Source: Oceanobacillus chungangensis (lineage in GTDB: Bacteria; Bacillota; Bacilli; Bacillales; Amphibacillaceae). From it: 64,000 nt of DNA. Both the position numbers and the translations under genes were made by a program. Positions within the stretch are counted from its first letter, which is position 1. Each line of letters starts with the position of its first letter. Under the pieces are notes generated by a model. That model had not been told where the DNA came from. It saw nothing but the letters and a program-made list of their open reading frames with translations, and ran no database searches. The stretch is from the NCBI RefSeq assembly GCF_003369565.1, contig NZ_PIOD01000007.1, positions 25,812 through 89,811 on the forward strand, written 5' to 3'. Below are positions 63,966-64,000 of this stretch, in pieces.

Positions 63966-64000
63966 TAGTTAAGTCCTCGATCGATTAGTATCCGTAAGCT
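63966..64000 (-). rRNA. rrl: 23S ribosomal RNA, 3' end (partial)
   Basis: The last 35 nt or so of 23S rRNA enter from the right edge: the minus strand reads CTTACGGATACTAATCGATC then GAGGACTTAACTA, the standard Bacillus 23S terminus. The rest of the operon lies beyond the window. Confidence 0.92.

Overview
The window looks like a chromosomal segment of an aerobic, endospore-forming, AT-rich Bacillaceae, probably from the Oceanobacillus/Virgibacillus side of the family; the genus is an inference. The evidence is a cotJABC spore-coat operon, B. subtilis-type control elements (TPP riboswitch, lysine riboswitch, a GlcT antiterminator target nearly the same as that of B. subtilis ptsG, a DinR/LexA box, a CsoR-type promoter), many TTG/GTG starts with strong Shine-Dalgarno sequences, and an rRNA operon tail. 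No transposase, phage gene, CRISPR array or tRNA gene was seen.

Layout. 1-3 kb: the 3' (upstream) part of a urease operon (ureA, ureB, ureC running off the left edge) facing a urea transporter, so urea is taken up and hydrolysed for nitrogen. 3-7.1 kb: a TPP-riboswitch-controlled operon thiY, thiamine-binding protein, thiX, thiZ, TatD-type hydrolase, for pyrimidine-moiety salvage. 7.4-9.7 kb: a polar amino acid ABC transporter. 10-14.2 kb: proline catabolism (proline dehydrogenase and rocA) behind a clear sigma-54 promoter, facing a RocR-like PAS/AAA+/Fis activator whose own promoter carries a perfect TnrA/GlnR-type box. 14.3-18.7 kb: sbcCD. 19.1-20.3 kb: cotJABC. 20.5-25.6 kb: aromatic acid exporter-like protein, a lone HMG-CoA synthase, an RNase H-like protein and a YkuI-like EAL protein. 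25.7-28.2 kb: GMP reductase, and dapA behind a lysine riboswitch. 28.3-33.6 kb: small proteins (one only 57 aa), a TetR/MFS drug-efflux pair and an SDR. 33.7-36.5 kb: an acetolactate synthase-like enzyme coupled to an aminotransferase. 36.7-44.9 kb: S1 protein, small proteins, three cyclic-di-GMP proteins and a UvrX-type polymerase with an SOS box. 45.2-56.3 kb: RocB-like peptidase, ptsG/glcT, and a LacI-controlled ribose-type ABC operon with a Gfo/Idh dehydrogenase. 56.6-61.9 kb: arsenic (arsR, arsB, arsC) and copper (csoR, copA, copZ) resistance. 62-64 kb: a FAD/Rieske oxidoreductase, then 5S and the 3' tail of 23S rRNA on the minus strand.

The least explained content is intergenic. A family of about 75-85 bp palindromic elements occurs seven times: two hairpins joined by a conserved linker and ending in a T-rich tail, with base changes that preserve pairing. 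Two copies have grown into gene ends (sbcD, rbsA-like). A second, GC-rich element of exactly 106 bp occurs twice in opposite orientations, again with a compensating change in its terminal arms. Other points to check are the TatD gene in the thiamine-salvage operon, the nitrogen box on the proline regulator promoter, an EAL / CBS-GGDEF protein pair that looks like a split three-domain protein, and two candidate small RNAs.
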